Assembly: GCF_034424525.1 (NCBI RefSeq)
Contig: NZ_CP139979.1
Span: forward strand, 3,745,001-3,809,000
Source of the DNA: Sphingobium yanoikuyae
GTDB lineage: Bacteria > Pseudomonadota > Alphaproteobacteria > Sphingomonadales > Sphingomonadaceae
Length of the DNA: 64,000 nt
Reading direction: 5' to 3'
Shown here piece by piece: positions 47,698 to 55,232 of the stretch. Positions within the stretch are counted from its first letter, which is position 1. Each line of letters starts with the position of its first letter. A program made the position numbers and the translations under genes. Under the pieces are notes generated by a model. The model saw only the letters and a list, made by a program, of their open reading frames with translations. It did no database searches and was not told the origin of the DNA.

Positions 47698-48033
47698 TCA
47701 GTCGTTCGCGGGCTTGGCGGTGGTCGGGTCGATCACGTCGGCCAGGGTCGACTTGACCGCCTTGACCTTCATGTTCGGCGCCAGCTCGATATCGACATAG
47801 ATGTCGTCGACGCGCGCGACCTTGCCGACCAGGCCACCGCCGGTCACGACCTGATCGCCCTTCTTCACGGCGTCGATCTTGCCCTTATGTTCCTTCATCT
47901 TCTTCTGCTGCGGACGGATCAGCAGGAAGTAGAAGACGACGAAGATGAGGACCAGCGGTGCCATCTGCACCAGGATACCGGCGCCGGAGGCTTGCCCGCC
48001 CGCGGTCTGGGCAAAGGCTGGAGTAATGAACAT
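47698..48033 (-). CDS. yajC: SecDF-associated protein YajC
   Basis: 111 residues. One TM (QMAPLVLIFVVFYFLLIRPQQKKMKEH), followed by the cytoplasmic YajC domain (AVKKGDQVVTGGGLVGKVARVDDIYVDIELAPNMKVKAVKSTLADV). First gene of yajC-secD-secF-Mth938, with GGCGAAAGTCCC before the ATG. Confidence 0.95.
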   Translation of the reverse strand: MFITPAFAQTAGGQASGAGILVQMAPLVLIFVVFYFLLIRPQQKKMKEHKGKIDAVKKGDQVVTGGGLVGKVARVDDIYVDIELAPNMKVKAVKSTLADVIDPTTAKPAND

Positions 48034-48277
48034 GGTGGGACTTTCGCCTTATTTTTCGGTCTCCCCAACCCGCAGGGCGCGGGCATGGGATCAAGCGCGG
48101 GCGGCTAACACAGATGCCCGGGGCAAGGCAACAAGCTTGGCTTTTCGCGCCCGGAATGGCGGGCTTTGAAAGCATCGGGCAACGGACGGGAAAGCCGGTC
48201 ATTTGCACGCCTCGCAAAAAGCCTGCATCGAATCCCTTGCAACTTCCAATTCATCCCTCTATTGGGCGCCCTCCGGT

Positions 48278-48354
48278 CGGGACGTAGCGCAGCCTGGTAG
48301 CGCATCACACTGGGGGTGTGGGGGTCGGAGGTTCGAATCCTCTCGTCCCGACCA
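48278..48354 (+). tRNA. tRNA-Pro (anticodon GGG)
   Basis: 77 bases with encoded CCA. The acceptor stem CGGGACG pairs with CGTCCCG; the D-arm is GCGCAGCCTGGTAGCGC; the anticodon stem TCACA/TGTGG encloses loop CTGGGGG, so the anticodon is GGG (positions 34-36); the T-arm is GGTTCGAATCC. The CCA is followed by AAAA. A common integration target in alphaproteobacteria. Confidence 0.95.
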
Positions 48355-48380
48355 AAATACCAGCTTTTATAAGCACTTGA

Positions 48381-48404
48381 CGGGCGGCGGAAGCTGCCCG
48401 TTTT
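48381..48404 (+). terminator. Terminator of tRNA-Pro
   Basis: Eight-base-pair stem CGGGCGGC with GCTGCCCG (one G-U), GGAA tetraloop, then TTTT. It starts 27 bases past the tRNA. Confidence 0.8.
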
Positions 48405-48500
48405 GCTATGCGCTTGCCGTGTAAGAGGCATGTAAGAGCTGCCCTGAATCGCCGCGCTCAACCGCTTCACACAGCTATTGTTGCCAACTACTATAGCGAC

Positions 48501-49208
48501 ATGAGAGCATCAGAACGAATGGCCTTGCTGGAGAAGGTCGGTAGCGAACTGCAAAGCAGATATACCTACACCGACATTGATGCGTTCTTTGCCGCGCTAG
48601 ACATATCAACGTCCAATGTTGATTCAGGCGGCAGCAACAGCAAGCGGGTTTACGCTAAGGCAGTGCTATCGCGAGTGCCTGAAGCGATCCTTCTGAAGGT
48701 CGCGGGCGAATTAGACATCGTCTCAGCAGGCTCGTCCTTCGCGCAGGTGACGCCACCCAGGAACTGGCAGGACACGAAGGCCTTCCGCCTATTCATTTCG
48801 CACATCAGCAAGGACAAGCTGATCGCTACGCGTCTCAAAGACGCGCTCGCCAAATATGACATTGCGGGCTTCGTCGCCCATGAGGACATTCATCCCACGC
48901 TGCCATGGCAAGATGAGATTGAACGGGGACTGCAAACCATGGACGCGCTGATCGCCGTTCACACGGTAGGGTTCTCTGCATCCATTTGGACGCAACAAGA
49001 AATTGGCTATGCGCTGGGACGCGGCACGAAGGTCATATCCTTCAAGATGGGCGAAGACCCGACCGGGTTCATAGGAAAGCACCAAGCCCTTCCCCGCCGC
49101 AACAGAACTGCTGAACAGATCGCGGAGGAAATTGACAAGCTACTCGCGGCTGATCCCCGGACGGCAGAAAGGCTCCAAGAAGCGAAAGATATCGCACGGG
49201 CCTTCTGA
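48501..49208 (+). CDS. TIR-domain effector-like protein
   Basis: 235 residues from ATG 48501 (an in-frame ATG upstream at 48408 would add 31 unconserved residues; no strong ribosome-binding site for either). The N-terminal 75 residues are a helical domain (LLEKVGSELQSRYTYTDIDAFFAALDIS...KRVYAKAVLSRVPEAILLKVAGELDI), resembling N-terminal domains of abortive-infection proteins (AbiJ-type). The TIR domain (about 95-200) has FRLFISHISKDK, a WQDEIERGL motif with the likely catalytic Glu, and SIWTQQEIGYALGRGTKVISFK. It fits NADase-type TIR defence proteins. Codon use is less GC-rich than neighbours; the position next to tRNA-Pro suggests acquisition. Confidence 0.82.
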   Translation: MRASERMALLEKVGSELQSRYTYTDIDAFFAALDISTSNVDSGGSNSKRVYAKAVLSRVPEAILLKVAGELDIVSAGSSFAQVTPPRNWQDTKAFRLFISHISKDKLIATRLKDALAKYDIAGFVAHEDIHPTLPWQDEIERGLQTMDALIAVHTVGFSASIWTQQEIGYALGRGTKVISFKMGEDPTGFIGKHQALPRRNRTAEQIAEEIDKLLAADPRTAERLQEAKDIARAF

Positions 49209-49316
49209 ATTGAACGACCCAAACCGCATCTCTGCGATCTCTGCATTACGTGTGCAGCAAGCTCTTATAGGAAAGGGGGGGGTAACGCGCTCGCCAATTC
49301 AAAAGCCGGGGCGCTG

Positions 49317-49469
49317 CTAAGGATGCTGGTGTAGAGAGCATGCCCCCATGTCCCCGTCCGCTTCCCATGCACGGAGGGCAGCGACGACTGCCACCATATC
49401 GCGCCAGTCCAGCATGCCGGGCAGCACCTCGCGCTCGATCCAAGCGTCGAAGGAACCGAACAGGATCAT
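49317..49469 (-). pseudogene. C-terminal remnant of an unknown, possibly phage-related gene
   Basis: A 50-codon reading frame (MILFGSFDAWIEREVLPGM then LDWRDMVAVVAALRAWEAD) with a stop at 49317. The same frame stays open upstream to about 49547 (RRIKRIEEAEKPKPSP), overlapping the DUF1003 stop, but lacks a start there. It reads like the tail of a truncated protein. No function assigned. The rest of 49209-49543 shows nothing. Confidence 0.45.
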
Positions 49470-49543
49470 TAAGGGCGACGGCTTCGGCTTCTCCGCTTCC
49501 TCTATCCGCTTGATGCGGCGTTGAAAGGCACGATACCGGACAA

Positions 49544-49993
49544 TTAGCCCGCCGCCCCTGCCGCATCCTCCCTCTCCCCCGCCATCGCCAGCAGCAGGTC
49601 GATCTTGTCGTGCAGGCTGGCGATCTGCGCTTCCGATCGCAAATTGGTCTCATAGTCAAGCCGCGCCTCCAGCCGGTCCTTTGCCGCCTGGCGATTCTGG
49701 CTCATCATGATGATCGGCGCCTGCAATGCGGCCAGCATCGACAGCATCAGGTTCAAAAAGATGAAGGGAAAGGGATCGAAGGCGTGGCGCGCCAGCACCA
49801 GCGTGTTCAGCAGCGCCCAGAGGAGCAGGAACAGGCTGAAACCGATGATGAAGCGCCAGGAACCGCCGATAGCCGCGACGCGGTCGGCCAGTCGCTCGCC
49901 ATAGCTCTGGCCGTCATCGAACAGGCGGTTGAGATCAGGGGCCTGGGGCCCGCGGCGCAGGGAGCCGACGAGAAAACGGATGGCTGCATTCAT
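49544..49993 (-). CDS. DUF1003 membrane protein
   Basis: 149 residues with two transmembrane helices (about 47-65 and 75-95; WRFIIGFSLFLLLWALLNTLVL and PFPFIFLNLMLSMLAALQAPIIMMSQNRQAAKDR). DUF1003 signatures are WRFII...F and PFILLNLxLSxxAAxQAPIIMMSQNRQ. Function unknown. A micro-ORF with a good ribosome-binding site lies about 50 bases upstream. Confidence 0.9.
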   Translation of the reverse strand: MNAAIRFLVGSLRRGPQAPDLNRLFDDGQSYGERLADRVAAIGGSWRFIIGFSLFLLLWALLNTLVLARHAFDPFPFIFLNLMLSMLAALQAPIIMMSQNRQAAKDRLEARLDYETNLRSEAQIASLHDKIDLLLAMAGEREDAAGAAG

Positions 49994-50044
49994 GGATCAC
50001 CTCGTGCGACCGCGCCTTCGGGGCGGGCGGGTGATCCGAACCTG

Positions 50045-50101
50045 TCAGTTCGCCCCCATGCCCGAACGCGCGGTCTTTCGACTATGGTCGTTGTCGGACA
50101 T
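50045..50101 (-). CDS. Possible 18-residue micro-ORF upstream of the DUF1003 gene
   Basis: ATG at 50101 with GAGGAAATC directly upstream, encoding MSDNDHSRKTARSGMGAN and a TGA stop. The ribosome-binding site is convincing but there is no homology evidence. It could be a leader peptide of the DUF1003 gene or chance. Confidence 0.3.
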   Translation of the reverse strand: MSDNDHSRKTARSGMGAN

Positions 50102-50227
50102 GATTTCCTCGAAAGGATGGGCGGAATATTCCGGCTGGAACAGGATGGCCGCTAGACCCCGCACCGCGCCGGATCAATCCGCGCAATCATGAAATCTTGG
50201 TCATGTCGGGGTGTTTTTCCCGCCATT

Positions 50228-50249
50228 CCCCTCCCGCCTGCGGGAAGGG
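50228..50249. repeat. Short palindromic hairpin
   Basis: Inverted repeat CCCCTCCCGC / GCGGGAAGGG with a two-base loop (one G-U). It is one of two similar GC-rich hairpins in the 50102-50796 gap, resembling the small intergenic palindromes common in sphingomonads. Confidence 0.5.
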
Positions 50250-50321
50250 CAGCGAGACTTAAGCGCGAAGCGCATTAATCGCAGCGGGGTGGGCTTTCGC
50301 GACGTCCAATCCACCCCCTAA

Positions 50322-50345
50322 CCCCCTCCCGTTTACGGGAGGGGG
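50322..50345. repeat. Perfect GC-rich palindrome
   Basis: Ten-base-pair stem CCCCCTCCCG with CGGGAGGGGG and TTTA loop. It shares the CCCTCCCG core with the hairpin 90 bases upstream and with the hairpin after adk, so it may belong to a dispersed repeat family. The rest of 50102-50796 holds GGCGCGTG and GACGCG repeats but no supported gene. Confidence 0.55.
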
Positions 50346-50504
50346 AACATCTCTCCTGCTCGCTTCGCGCCAGGCAGCTTTCCGCCCGGAAGCGGACCGA
50401 GCGCTATCCGGGCTGCGCCATGCTGGCCCCGCCCCGACATCCCCTTTCCTACGCTCTCTCTCCCTGCTCTACACTTGGTGGTGCGAGTGAATGCGCCCGC
50501 GCCA

Positions 50505-50726
50505 GTCGACCGGCGCGTGCCGCGTGCAAGCAAGGCGCGTGGGTGTCGCGTCCGGGGCGCGTGCCGGGCGCGGCGTTAACGCGGCACGATGGCCCAGCCC
50601 CTGTTGGACGGGACGCGTTCCAGTGCATGACCGACGCGCAGCGGAGGCGTTGCCGACGCGTTTCAAGCGCGAACGACCCCAGAAGCCCGTTTACACTATG
50701 AACTTCGACAGACGCGTCCATATAAT
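50505..50726. repeat. Clustered GGCGCGTG and GACGCG motifs upstream of the lysis pair
   Basis: GGCGCGTG recurs three times between about 50512 and 50562, and GACGCG four times between about 50615 and 50715, in the stretch just before the endolysin gene. A TATAAT hexamer is at 50721-50726 without a clear -35. Such recurrence suggests binding sites, but chance in GC-rich DNA is not excluded. Confidence 0.35.
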
Positions 50727-50796
50727 TCAACCCTGTCCTACAGATAACCATATGGGATAAATGATTCGCCATCCACGAACCATGGAAGGGCCGATC

Positions 50797-51336
50797 ATGA
50801 CCATCGACACATTGCTGGACGAACTGATCGCGCGGGAGGGTGGCTATGTCGACCATCCGGCCGATCGCGGCGGGCCGACCAATATGGGCATCACGCTGAG
50901 CGTGGCACGGGCGAACGGCTTTACCGGCGACATGCGCCGCCTGCCGGCCGCCACTGCCCGCACCATCTATCGCCAGCTTTACTGGGATGGACCGGGCTAT
51001 GCCGCGGTCGCGCAGCAGAGCATGGCGCTCGCCGCCGAACTGTTCGATACCGCCGTCAACATGGGGCCGGGCGTCGCCAGCACCTTTCTCCAGCGGGCGC
51101 TGAACGCCCTCAACCGCAACCAGCGCGACTATCCCGACCTCCAGGCCGATGGCGCGATCGGCGTCCGCACGCACGCTGCGCTGCGCGCCTTCCGCACCCT
51201 GCGCGGCGCAGCCGGCGACGCGGTGCTGATCAAGGCGATCGAGGCTTTGCAGGGCGAACGCTATCTGGCGCTGGCCGAAAGCCGCCCGGCCAACGAGGCC
51301 TTTCTCTATGGCTGGCTCGCCAACCGCATCGGCTGA
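50797..51336 (+). CDS. GH108 lysozyme (phage/GTA-type endolysin)
   Basis: 179 residues from ATG 50797 (AAGGG upstream). Glycoside hydrolase 108 motif: ELIAREGGYVDHPADRGGPTNMGIT with the catalytic Glu in EGGY. The C-terminal part (ALRAFRTLRGAAGDAVLIKAIEALQGERYLALAESRPANEAFLYGWLANRI) matches the predicted peptidoglycan-binding domain that follows GH108. No signal peptide, so release needs the adjacent holin. Fourteen bases from the holin gene. Confidence 0.92.
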   Translation: MTIDTLLDELIAREGGYVDHPADRGGPTNMGITLSVARANGFTGDMRRLPAATARTIYRQLYWDGPGYAAVAQQSMALAAELFDTAVNMGPGVASTFLQRALNALNRNQRDYPDLQADGAIGVRTHAALRAFRTLRGAAGDAVLIKAIEALQGERYLALAESRPANEAFLYGWLANRIG

Positions 51337-51350
51337 AGGAAGACGCGATC

Positions 51351-51647
51351 ATGTTGAAGACCGACGATATTCCCCTGCTCCCCGGCCCTCTCCCCACCGA
51401 GCCGACCGACCTGTGGACCCAGCGGTCGCGGCCGGCCTTTCTCTACGTCATCTATGCGCTGCTGCTCTGGTCGATCCCGATGGGGCTGATCTCGGGCTGG
51501 CAGCCAGAGGTGGCGGGCGCGATCATCGCGGGCATGCGCGCCTATCTCGACGCCCTGCCCGAGCCGCTCTACGCCCTCTTCGGCACCGCCTATCTCGGCT
51601 ATACGGCGGCCCATGCCTGGGGCAAGGCGAGGGGCACGGAACGCTGA
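51351..51647 (+). CDS. 3TM-type holin-like protein
   Basis: 98 residues: hydrophobic segments FLYVIYALLLWSIPMGLISG and AIIAGMRAYLDALPEPLYALFGTAYLGYTAAHAW, with a short charged C-terminus. The pattern and its place right after a GH108 endolysin fit GTA-type 3TM holins, which form inner-membrane holes for endolysin exit. No other phage or GTA structural genes lie in the window. Confidence 0.8.
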   Translation: MLKTDDIPLLPGPLPTEPTDLWTQRSRPAFLYVIYALLLWSIPMGLISGWQPEVAGAIIAGMRAYLDALPEPLYALFGTAYLGYTAAHAWGKARGTER

Positions 51648-51683
51648 CAGGAACGGGCGGGGCGCCAGCGCGCCCTGCCCCAC

Positions 51684-52133
51684 TCAATTATTGACGTAGA
51701 AGTCGCGCAGTGCCCGCGCATCATGCAGGGCATTGTGCGGCACCCGGCTGTTGGCCGCCGCGCTGAAGCCGGCCGCATTGATCAGTTCCAGCCGCAGCCC
51801 ATAGTCGACCGCCGCCATCTGCCCCGGCCCGGTGGTCAGCAGCGCGCAGAAATGGGCCAGATCCTCGGGCCAGTCGGCGATGATCACCGGGTCGGAATCG
51901 CCATCCAGATAGGCGGCGATATGGTCGGCCGCCTCGATCCGGCTGAGTTCATGGTCCAGCCCCGGCGGCACATGGCGCAGATAGGGGATGACATGGCGCT
52001 CGACCCAGGGTTCGATCACATCGGGCAGCGGCAGCGACGCATAGAAATCATCGTCGCCATGTTCGGGCACCAGCGCCACGCTGATCAGCGCGCCGCCAAA
52101 GCCGTTGAATTCGGTATCGAGAAAATAACGCAT
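51684..52133 (-). CDS. DEDDh-type 3'-5' exonuclease-like protein (RNase AS-like)
   Basis: 149 residues from ATG 52133 (MRYFLDTEFNGFGGALISVALV); longer starts would run through the neighbour's upstream region. FLDTEFNG gives the DE pair, 'IIADWPEDLAHF' the second Asp region, and HNALHDARALRD the His/Asp of ExoIII. Length and motifs match the Rv2179c/RNase AS family, which trims poly(A). Divergent from the spermidine-synthase-like gene (137 bases). Confidence 0.82.
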   Translation of the reverse strand: MRYFLDTEFNGFGGALISVALVPEHGDDDFYASLPLPDVIEPWVERHVIPYLRHVPPGLDHELSRIEAADHIAAYLDGDSDPVIIADWPEDLAHFCALLTTGPGQMAAVDYGLRLELINAAGFSAAANSRVPHNALHDARALRDFYVNN

Positions 52134-52269
52134 GATGGGGGTGCCGATAGACCCCTGCACCGCCGCTGGCCAGCCCATAGGCGGCGAACCGTCCGATGGG
52201 CCGCCATTGCGCAGCGGCCCGCGACCTGTCATGCGGCCGCTTTCCCCGCCCTGTTTGAGGACCATTGCC

Positions 52270-52944
52270 ATGACACCGCGCGAATTGATGGGCACCGCCG
52301 CCGTTCCGGGCGGACAGGAACTGCGCCTCTATCGCCGCGGCGGCGACTTCATGATCGTGCTCGACCGCAACGAGCTGATGAGCAGCCGGATGAGCGGGTC
52401 GGAAAAGGCGCTCGCGCTGATGACGCTGGAGCGGCTGGGCAAGCGCGCCGGCCTCCACATGCTGATCGGCGGCTATGGCATGGGCTTCACGCTGCGCGCC
52501 GCGCTCGCGGAAATGGACGCAAAGGCGCAGATCACGCTGGCCGAACTGGTGCCCGAGATCATCGAATGGGCGCGCGGCCCGATGGTCGATTTGGCCGCCG
52601 GCTGCCTGGACGATCCGCGCGTGCGGCTTGTGATGGACGATGTCGCCCATGTGATCGCCGCCGGCCATGGCAGCTATGATGCGATCCTGCTGGATGTCGA
52701 CAATGGCCCCGATGGCCTGACCGCCGACGCCAATGACCGGCTCTATACCAATGCGGGCCTCTCCAGCGCGATGCGCGCGCTCAAGCCCGGCGGCATATTG
52801 GCGATCTGGTCGGCGGGATCGGACGCCGCCTTCACCCGGCGATTGCAGAATGCAGGCTTCGCGGTGGAAGAAGTCGCGGTCAAGGCGCGCGACAATGGCA
52901 AGGGCCCCCGCCACGTCATCTGGTTCGCAACCCGCCGGCGTTGA
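52270..52944 (+). CDS. Spermidine synthase-like methyltransferase-fold protein
   Basis: 224 residues from ATG 52270. Rossmann fold with MLIGGYGMGFTLRAALAEMDAKAQITLAELVPEIIEWARG and VIAAGHGSYDAILLDVDNGPDGLT, close to spermidine synthase-like (SpeE-type) proteins, with DAILLDVDNGP as the substrate-side motif. The SAM/dcSAM-binding GGYGMG replaces the usual GGGDGG, so the real substrate is uncertain. Followed by a long inverted repeat at 52971. Confidence 0.82.
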   Translation: MTPRELMGTAAVPGGQELRLYRRGGDFMIVLDRNELMSSRMSGSEKALALMTLERLGKRAGLHMLIGGYGMGFTLRAALAEMDAKAQITLAELVPEIIEWARGPMVDLAAGCLDDPRVRLVMDDVAHVIAAGHGSYDAILLDVDNGPDGLTADANDRLYTNAGLSSAMRALKPGGILAIWSAGSDAAFTRRLQNAGFAVEEVAVKARDNGKGPRHVIWFATRRR

Positions 52945-52970
52945 GGGTCCGTTTCAGAAAGCCGGTTCCA

Positions 52971-53037
52971 GCCCGCTCCCCCGCCCAACCGCCCGATCGA
53001 GTGTCATCCTGTCGGGTGGTTGGGCGGGGGAGCGGGC
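52971..53037 (+). terminator. Very long hairpin downstream of the spermidine-synthase-like gene
   Basis: Inverted repeat with 26-base arms (GCCCGCTCCCCCGCCC... with a matching ...GGGCGGGGGAGCGGGC, one mismatch pairing as G-U) and a 15-base loop. No U-run follows. It could be a bidirectional terminator or a dispersed palindromic element. Confidence 0.6.
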
Positions 53038-53048
53038 CGGCACCGTAC

Positions 53049-53330
53049 CGAGACATCGCCCTTTCACGATGTCTCAAAAAAAGGCGCCACACCCCGGACA
53101 TGAGAGGGGCCGCCGGGACGCAATGCCCGACGGCCCATCATGTGCATGGTCAGCGGCCGGAAACCGCCCAGAAGGAAGACAAGTTCGCGCTAAAGCCCCT
53201 GGCGGAGACGGCCTGTATGTCGGCGCTCTTGGTCTCTACACCATGAAGGTTTTGTACCGACGCTCCGGCGTCGTCAGCGGCGCGTTTCCCGAATGGACTT
53301 GACCGACCCCATTGCTGAACCATGAGACAT
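53049..53330 (-). ncRNA. Candidate structured RNA with embedded mini-ORF
   Basis: Minus-strand element. It starts with AAAGGAGGTGATCC (53332-53345), a 14-base perfect complement to the 3' tail of 16S rRNA, then the mini-ORF at 53274-53330, a CGACGC/GCGTCG hairpin (53258-53273) directly after its stop, an 11-base-pair stem (53107-53136) and an alternative stem with GGGG...GGCGCC leading into seven U (53074-53080). A further GAGACATCG/CGATGTCTC hairpin (53049-53073) follows. No gene lies downstream on that strand. Dual-function or attenuator-like RNA is an inference. Confidence 0.45.
53274..53330 (-). CDS. 18-residue mini-ORF behind a perfect Shine-Dalgarno
   Basis: ATG at 53330 encodes MSHGSAMGSVKSIRETRR and stops at 53274-53276. 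GGAGG lies seven bases before the ATG within a 14-base exact match to the anti-Shine-Dalgarno tail, far stronger than for any other gene in the window. An overlapping GTG-start frame of 62 codons exists at 53150-53338. No homology recognised. Confidence 0.45.
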   Translation of the reverse strand: MSHGSAMGSVKSIRETRR

Positions 53331-53331
53331 C

Positions 53332-53345
53332 GGATCACCTCCTTT
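53332..53345 (-). promoter_or_regulatory. 14-base perfect anti-anti-SD (ribosome-binding) sequence
   Basis: AAAGGAGGTGATCC on the minus strand; read on plus it equals the last bases of bacterial 16S rRNA (GGATCACCTCCTTT). It functions most simply as the ribosome-binding site of the mini-ORF. No other 16S sequence surrounds it, so it is not a rRNA fragment. Confidence 0.7.
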
Positions 53346-53498
53346 CGCTAATTAAGCCCGCGTGACCGGCTTTGAGCTACCCCTCGATCGGCCACGAGAC
53401 GGACTGTGAATCAGACGGATTGCAGGATCAAGACTTGTAATATTCTTTTTTGGAATCATACTCGACCGTCGGCCCGAAAAGCCTGGGCCGGCCGATTT

Positions 53499-54050
53499 TC
53501 AGCCCCGACATTCCTCGATCACGCGCGATATTTCGGCCCAGGCCGGCACGATCAGCGTCTCCTGCCCCTGCACCTCGAGCGCGAAACGGCCCCGGCTATA
53601 GGCAAGCTGGTCCAGCACCGCGTCGCTCGCGCCGCGCACGGCGGTCAGCTGCGGCACCTGCGTCCCCGCTATCACCGCCGGCCAGCTGCTCGCGCCATAG
53701 CTTGTCCGCACCGTGATCGCCCCCTGCCCGCCGCCGGCCCGGCCGAGGCTGATCCGCCGCGTCGCCCGGTCACAGCGCAGCGTCAAACGCGGGGCAGAAG
53801 CCGACTCGCCAAACAGCGCGACCGGCCCGGCCGGATCGGCGCGATAGGTCCAGTTGCCCGGCGTCGCAGGGCGATATTGCCATTCGACCGCCGCAGGCTG
53901 GGCCGGCTCGGCCGGCGGCACCGGTGCGGGCCGGGGCGCTGGCGCGGGGCGCGGCGCCGGCGCGGAGGGCGGCGCAACGCAGCCGGCCACCAACAGGGTC
54001 AGCGGCGCTGCAAGGGCCGGGGCGGACACAAGAAATCGGGTCAGACGCAT
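53499..54050 (-). CDS. Proline-rich lipoprotein of unknown function
   Basis: 183 residues from ATG 54050, chosen because it gives a lipoprotein signal peptide (MRLTRFLVSAPALAAPLTLLVAGC); the longer frame adds 36 shadow residues. After the lipobox comes a Pro/Ala-rich linker (APAPRPAPAPRPAPVPPAEPAQP) and a beta-rich C-terminal domain (about 75-183) without recognised motif. Probably outer-membrane-anchored. Divergent from rpsM. Confidence 0.75.
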   Translation of the reverse strand: MRLTRFLVSAPALAAPLTLLVAGCVAPPSAPAPRPAPAPRPAPVPPAEPAQPAAVEWQYRPATPGNWTYRADPAGPVALFGESASAPRLTLRCDRATRRISLGRAGGGQGAITVRTSYGASSWPAVIAGTQVPQLTAVRGASDAVLDQLAYSRGRFALEVQGQETLIVPAWAEISRVIEECRG

Positions 54051-54200
54051 CGCGCTTCCATGCCCGAGCCGGCCGGAGCGCTCAACCCGAAAAGGGGCAA
54101 GTCGACGGCAGAGGCGGATGGCCGGCCACGGCCATCGCCACCCGCATGGATGGAACACCCTCCGTTCATCGCACGGAGAGGCTCAAAAAAGCGCCGGATA

Positions 54201-54229
54201 TTGACAGTTTTGGGGCGAATCGATAAAGG
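54201..54229 (+). promoter_or_regulatory. Likely rpsM operon promoter
   Basis: TTGACA (54201-54206) is a perfect -35; 17 bases later comes TAAAGG (54224-54229). It lies about 165 bases upstream of rpsM in the 346-base gap 54051-54396, which holds no gene. Confidence 0.65.
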
Positions 54230-54396
54230 CCGCCGTTCCCTACACGCGTAACAGCGGCAGTGCTTCCTGCACTGGCCGTCTTTTTTGCGTCTCGGGAAGC
54301 AACATCATGGCCTGTTTTTCCTTGCCAGGAAAGAGGCCCGAACGCTTTGAGATGGGGCGGCGCCAACTGCCCCGTGGAGCAGGAGATTTAAGTACC

Positions 54397-54765
54397 ATGG
54401 CACGTATTGCGGGTGTTAACATCCCGACCAACAAGCGCGTAATCATCGCGCTCACCTACATCCACGGCATCGGTCGCAAGACCGCCGTTGACCTCGCCGA
54501 CAAGCTGGGCATCGACCATGCGCGCCGCGTTCAGGACCTGTCGGACGCCGAAGTCCTGCAGATCCGCGAAGCCATCGACGCCGACCTGACCGTCGAAGGC
54601 GATCTGCGTCGCGAAACCGCGATGAACATCAAGCGCCTGATGGATCTGGCCTGCTATCGCGGCCTGCGTCATCGCAAGGGCCTGCCGGTCCGCGGTCAGC
54701 GCACGCACACCAATGCGCGCACCCGCAAGGGCAAGGCGAAGCCGATCGCCGGCAAGAAGAAGTAA
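54397..54765 (+). CDS. rpsM: 30S ribosomal protein S13
   Basis: 122 residues from ATG 54397: [60 protein letters not shown] ... [41 protein letters not shown]. The upstream in-frame ATG (30 codons earlier) adds unrelated sequence. Contacts P-site tRNA. First gene of the alpha operon. Confidence 0.97.
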   Translation: MARIAGVNIPTNKRVIIALTYIHGIGRKTAVDLADKLGIDHARRVQDLSDAEVLQIREAIDADLTVEGDLRRETAMNIKRLMDLACYRGLRHRKGLPVRGQRTHTNARTRKGKAKPIAGKKK

Positions 54766-54842
54766 TCGTCGAGGGTCATGCCCTCTGGACCGACCCTCCG
54801 GTGACTTCTGCTTTTGAACGATTTTTGTAGGATTAGAGCAAA

Positions 54843-55232
54843 ATGGCACGCGAACCCCAGCGCATTAAGCGCCGCGAACGCAAGAATATCTCGGCCGGCG
54901 TCGCGCACGTCAACGCCAGCTTCAACAACACCATGGTGACCATCACCGACGCCCAGGGCAACGCGATCTCGTGGTCCTCGGCCGGCATGATGGGCTTCAA
55001 GGGCAGCCGCAAGTCGACCCCGTACGCCGCTCAGGTGTGCGCCGAAGACGCCGGCCGCAAGGCCGCCGAGCACGGCGTCCGCACCCTCGAAGTCGAAGTC
55101 AAGGGCCCCGGTTCGGGCCGTGAATCGGCTCTGCGCGCACTGCAGGCCGTCGGCTTCCACATCACCTCGATCCGCGACGTCACGCCGATCCCGCACAATG
55201 GTGTGCGTCCGTCGAAGCGCCGCCGCGTCTAA
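54843..55232 (+). CDS. rpsK: 30S ribosomal protein S11
   Basis: 129-residue platform protein: [120 protein letters not shown]. Complete. Confidence 0.97.
   Translation: MAREPQRIKRRERKNISAGVAHVNASFNNTMVTITDAQGNAISWSSAGMMGFKGSRKSTPYAAQVCAEDAGRKAAEHGVRTLEVEVKGPGSGRESALRALQAVGFHITSIRDVTPIPHNGVRPSKRRRV

Noticed and set aside
48105..48470. 121-codon minus-strand frame containing [15 protein letters not shown]
   Set aside because: It runs antisense through tRNA-Pro. This peptide string is a well-known artefact of translating tRNA complements.
49209..49330. Second att copy of the tRNA-Pro 3' end
   Set aside because: No repeat of the T-arm/acceptor sequence was found on scanning, so island boundaries cannot be drawn.
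50220..50350. CRISPR-like repeats
   Set aside because: The GC-rich hairpins are palindromic, differ in sequence and lack regular spacers.
50449..51174. 241-codon minus-strand frame over the lysis gene
   Set aside because: Antisense to the GH108 endolysin and low-complexity outside it.
53150..53338. 62-codon GTG-start frame overlapping the mini-ORF
   Set aside because: Its GTG lies within the ribosome-binding sequence itself, so the ATG at 53330 is the better-placed start; no homology recognised.
53332..53345. 16S rRNA 3'-end fragment on the plus strand
   Set aside because: Only 14-15 bases match and no other 16S sequence flanks it; it is better explained as a strong ribosome-binding site on the minus strand.
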